Origin: Pseudomonadota bacterium | Lineage (GTDB): Bacteria; Pseudomonadota; Alphaproteobacteria; Rhizobiales; Rhizobiaceae | DNA length: 25,182 bases | Assembly: GCA_023399465.1 (NCBI GenBank) | Contig: JAEWPB010000175.1 | Coordinates: 1-25,182, forward strand | Direction of reading: 5' to 3' | Shown: positions 24,258 to 25,182 of the stretch, piece after piece | Layout: every line of letters begins with the position of its first letter | How positions within the stretch are numbered: position 1 is the stretch's first letter | Notes under the pieces: model-generated | The model's input: only the letters and a program-made list of their open reading frames with translations | Database searches by the model: none | Told to the model about the DNA's origin: nothing | Made by a program: the position numbers and the translations under genes

Positions 24258-25182
24258 ATGAAGCTGACCGCTTTTTTCAACCGCGATGGCGGTACATTCA
24301 AGACCACCGACCTGGACGCCTATGCGCGACACGCGTCGGCGGTTTTCAGCGCAGCAGGTCATGATTTCGAATGCCACGTGGTCGCCGGCCGCGAAATCAA
24401 GGAGGCGATGGAGCAAGCCTGCATGGGCGGCGATCTCGATGGCATCATTGCCGGGGGCGGTGACGGCACGATCTCCGCGGCTGCGGCGGTTGCCTGGCGC
24501 TATGGCCTTGCGCTTGGTGTGGTGCCCGCCGGCACGATGAACCTGTTTGCGCGCACGTTGAAGCTGCCGCTCGACATCTGGCAGGCACTTGACGTGCTGG
24601 CGAACGGCGAAATTGCGGCTGTCGATATCGGCAGCGCCAACGGGCGGCCGTTCGTCCATCAGTTTTCAGCCGGCCTGCACGCGCGCATGGTGCGCTACCG
24701 CAATGCGATCTCCTACGGGTCAAGGCTCGGCAAGATTACCGCAAACGTGCGCGCAAGCGTCGGCGTGATGCTCAATCCGCCGGTCTTCGACATGGAATTC
24801 AGGACCGGCGGCATCAGCGAGCACCGCATGGTGTCGGCCATCTCGGTCTCGAACAACCAGTTCGGCGACAATTCATTTCTTTATGCCGACGATGTTACCG
24901 GCGGGCATCTCGGTTTCTACACGGCGGCGCCGTTGCGTCCTGCCGGCGTCGCCCGGCTGACGCTGGACATGCTGCGCGGCCGGCTGCGCGAAAACGTCGA
25001 CATCAGCGAGATGAAGGTAGAGGCGGTGGACCTGCATTTCCCGCGCATCGACCGCAAGGTCAATTGCGTCATCGACGGCGAACTGCTGCCGATGGGGCGG
25101 GACGTGTCGGTTCGCGTGCATCCCGGCGAGCTGAAGGTCATCGTCGGCCGCAGCGAAGGCGTGCTGCTCGATGCGGCCGGAG
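24258..25182 (+). CDS. Diacylglycerol kinase/YegS-like lipid kinase, 3' end outside window
   Basis: Open from the ATG at 24258 to the window edge, 308 residues plus one base; a full protein would be just slightly longer than 308. The NAD-kinase/DAGK catalytic fold shows GGGDGT at 66-71 (nucleotide binding), GVVPAGTMNLFARTL (87-101), resembling the NDxAR-like TxNDFA site of YegS, a beta-sandwich C-terminal half, and the acidic loop IDGE at 272-275. The family phosphorylates diacylglycerol or related lipids at the cytoplasmic membrane face. The ribosome site is poor (GGAG 13 bases upstream). No membrane segment is seen. Substrate within the family is uncertain. Confidence 0.87.
   Translation, partial: MKLTAFFNRDGGTFKTTDLDAYARHASAVFSAAGHDFECHVVAGREIKEAMEQACMGGDLDGIIAGGGDGTISAAAAVAWRYGLALGVVPAGTMNLFARTLKLPLDIWQALDVLANGEIAAVDIGSANGRPFVHQFSAGLHARMVRYRNAISYGSRLGKITANVRASVGVMLNPPVFDMEFRTGGISEHRMVSAISVSNNQFGDNSFLYADDVTGGHLGFYTAAPLRPAGVARLTLDMLRGRLRENVDISEMKVEAVDLHFPRIDRKVNCVIDGELLPMGRDVSVRVHPGELKVIVGRSEGVLLDAAG

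Noticed and set aside
1..25182. Mobile element, prophage, CRISPR or integrative island
   Set aside because: No transposase, integrase, direct-repeat array, tRNA or phage structural gene was seen; composition and gene density are uniform.

Overview
This 25.2 kb window is GC-rich, densely coding chromosomal DNA from an alphaproteobacterium, most likely a member of the Rhizobiaceae (Rhizobium/Agrobacterium/Ensifer/Shinella relatives). The evidence is the protein families present (a PleC/PdhS-type cell-cycle kinase beside glnE, an alphaproteobacterial uracil-DNA glycosylase-like protein, rhizobial-style small proteins) and cell-cycle DNA motifs (a CtrA-type box and GANTC sites). I see no rRNA, tRNA, CRISPR array, insertion sequence, phage genes or attachment sites.

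Layout. 1-6.2 kb: the 3' end of glnE (adenylylation of glutamine synthetase) runs toward a convergent sensor histidine kinase that I identify as PleC. Upstream of PleC, on the same strand, lies pepN (M1 aminopeptidase N). The pepN-pleC gap carries a near-consensus CtrA box and three GANTC (CcrM methylation) sites. 6.5-11.5 kb: an unusual soluble protein with an MCP hairpin followed by a Cache-like region, an EamA/DMT exporter, a convergent MFS transporter and an orphan protein with two predicted HTH regions. 11.5-12.0 kb: two tandem small genes (55 and 60 aa) behind a short inverted repeat. 12.1-14.4 kb: a YegD-type Hsp70 ATPase followed by a uracil-DNA glycosylase-like protein with a degraded active-site motif. 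14.5-16.4 kb: a divergent pair of an AmpR-type LysR regulator and a class D (OXA) beta-lactamase. 16.5-19.6 kb: a CYTH-like protein with a possible sigma-54 promoter, then a convergent FAD-linked oxidase/atypical SDR pair. 19.7-22.7 kb: an ETF-ubiquinone oxidoreductase/branched-chain aminotransferase operon with a triple-ACGT palindromic operator candidate and a strong intrinsic terminator. 22.7-25.2 kb: a DHA1-type MFS exporter divergent from a diacylglycerol kinase-like gene cut by the window edge.

How the genes relate. Three units look functionally coupled: pleC with its CtrA/CcrM-type promoter (cell-cycle feedback), ampR-blaOXA (inducible beta-lactam resistance), and etf-QO-ilvE (branched-chain amino acid breakdown feeding the quinone pool, with a LiuR-like operator). 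Most of the rest is ordinary housekeeping or accessory content. I found no clear candidate for a wholly new multi-gene system. The most unusual items are the MCP/Cache protein, the small-gene pair, the degenerate UDG and the class D enzyme under an AmpR-type regulator.
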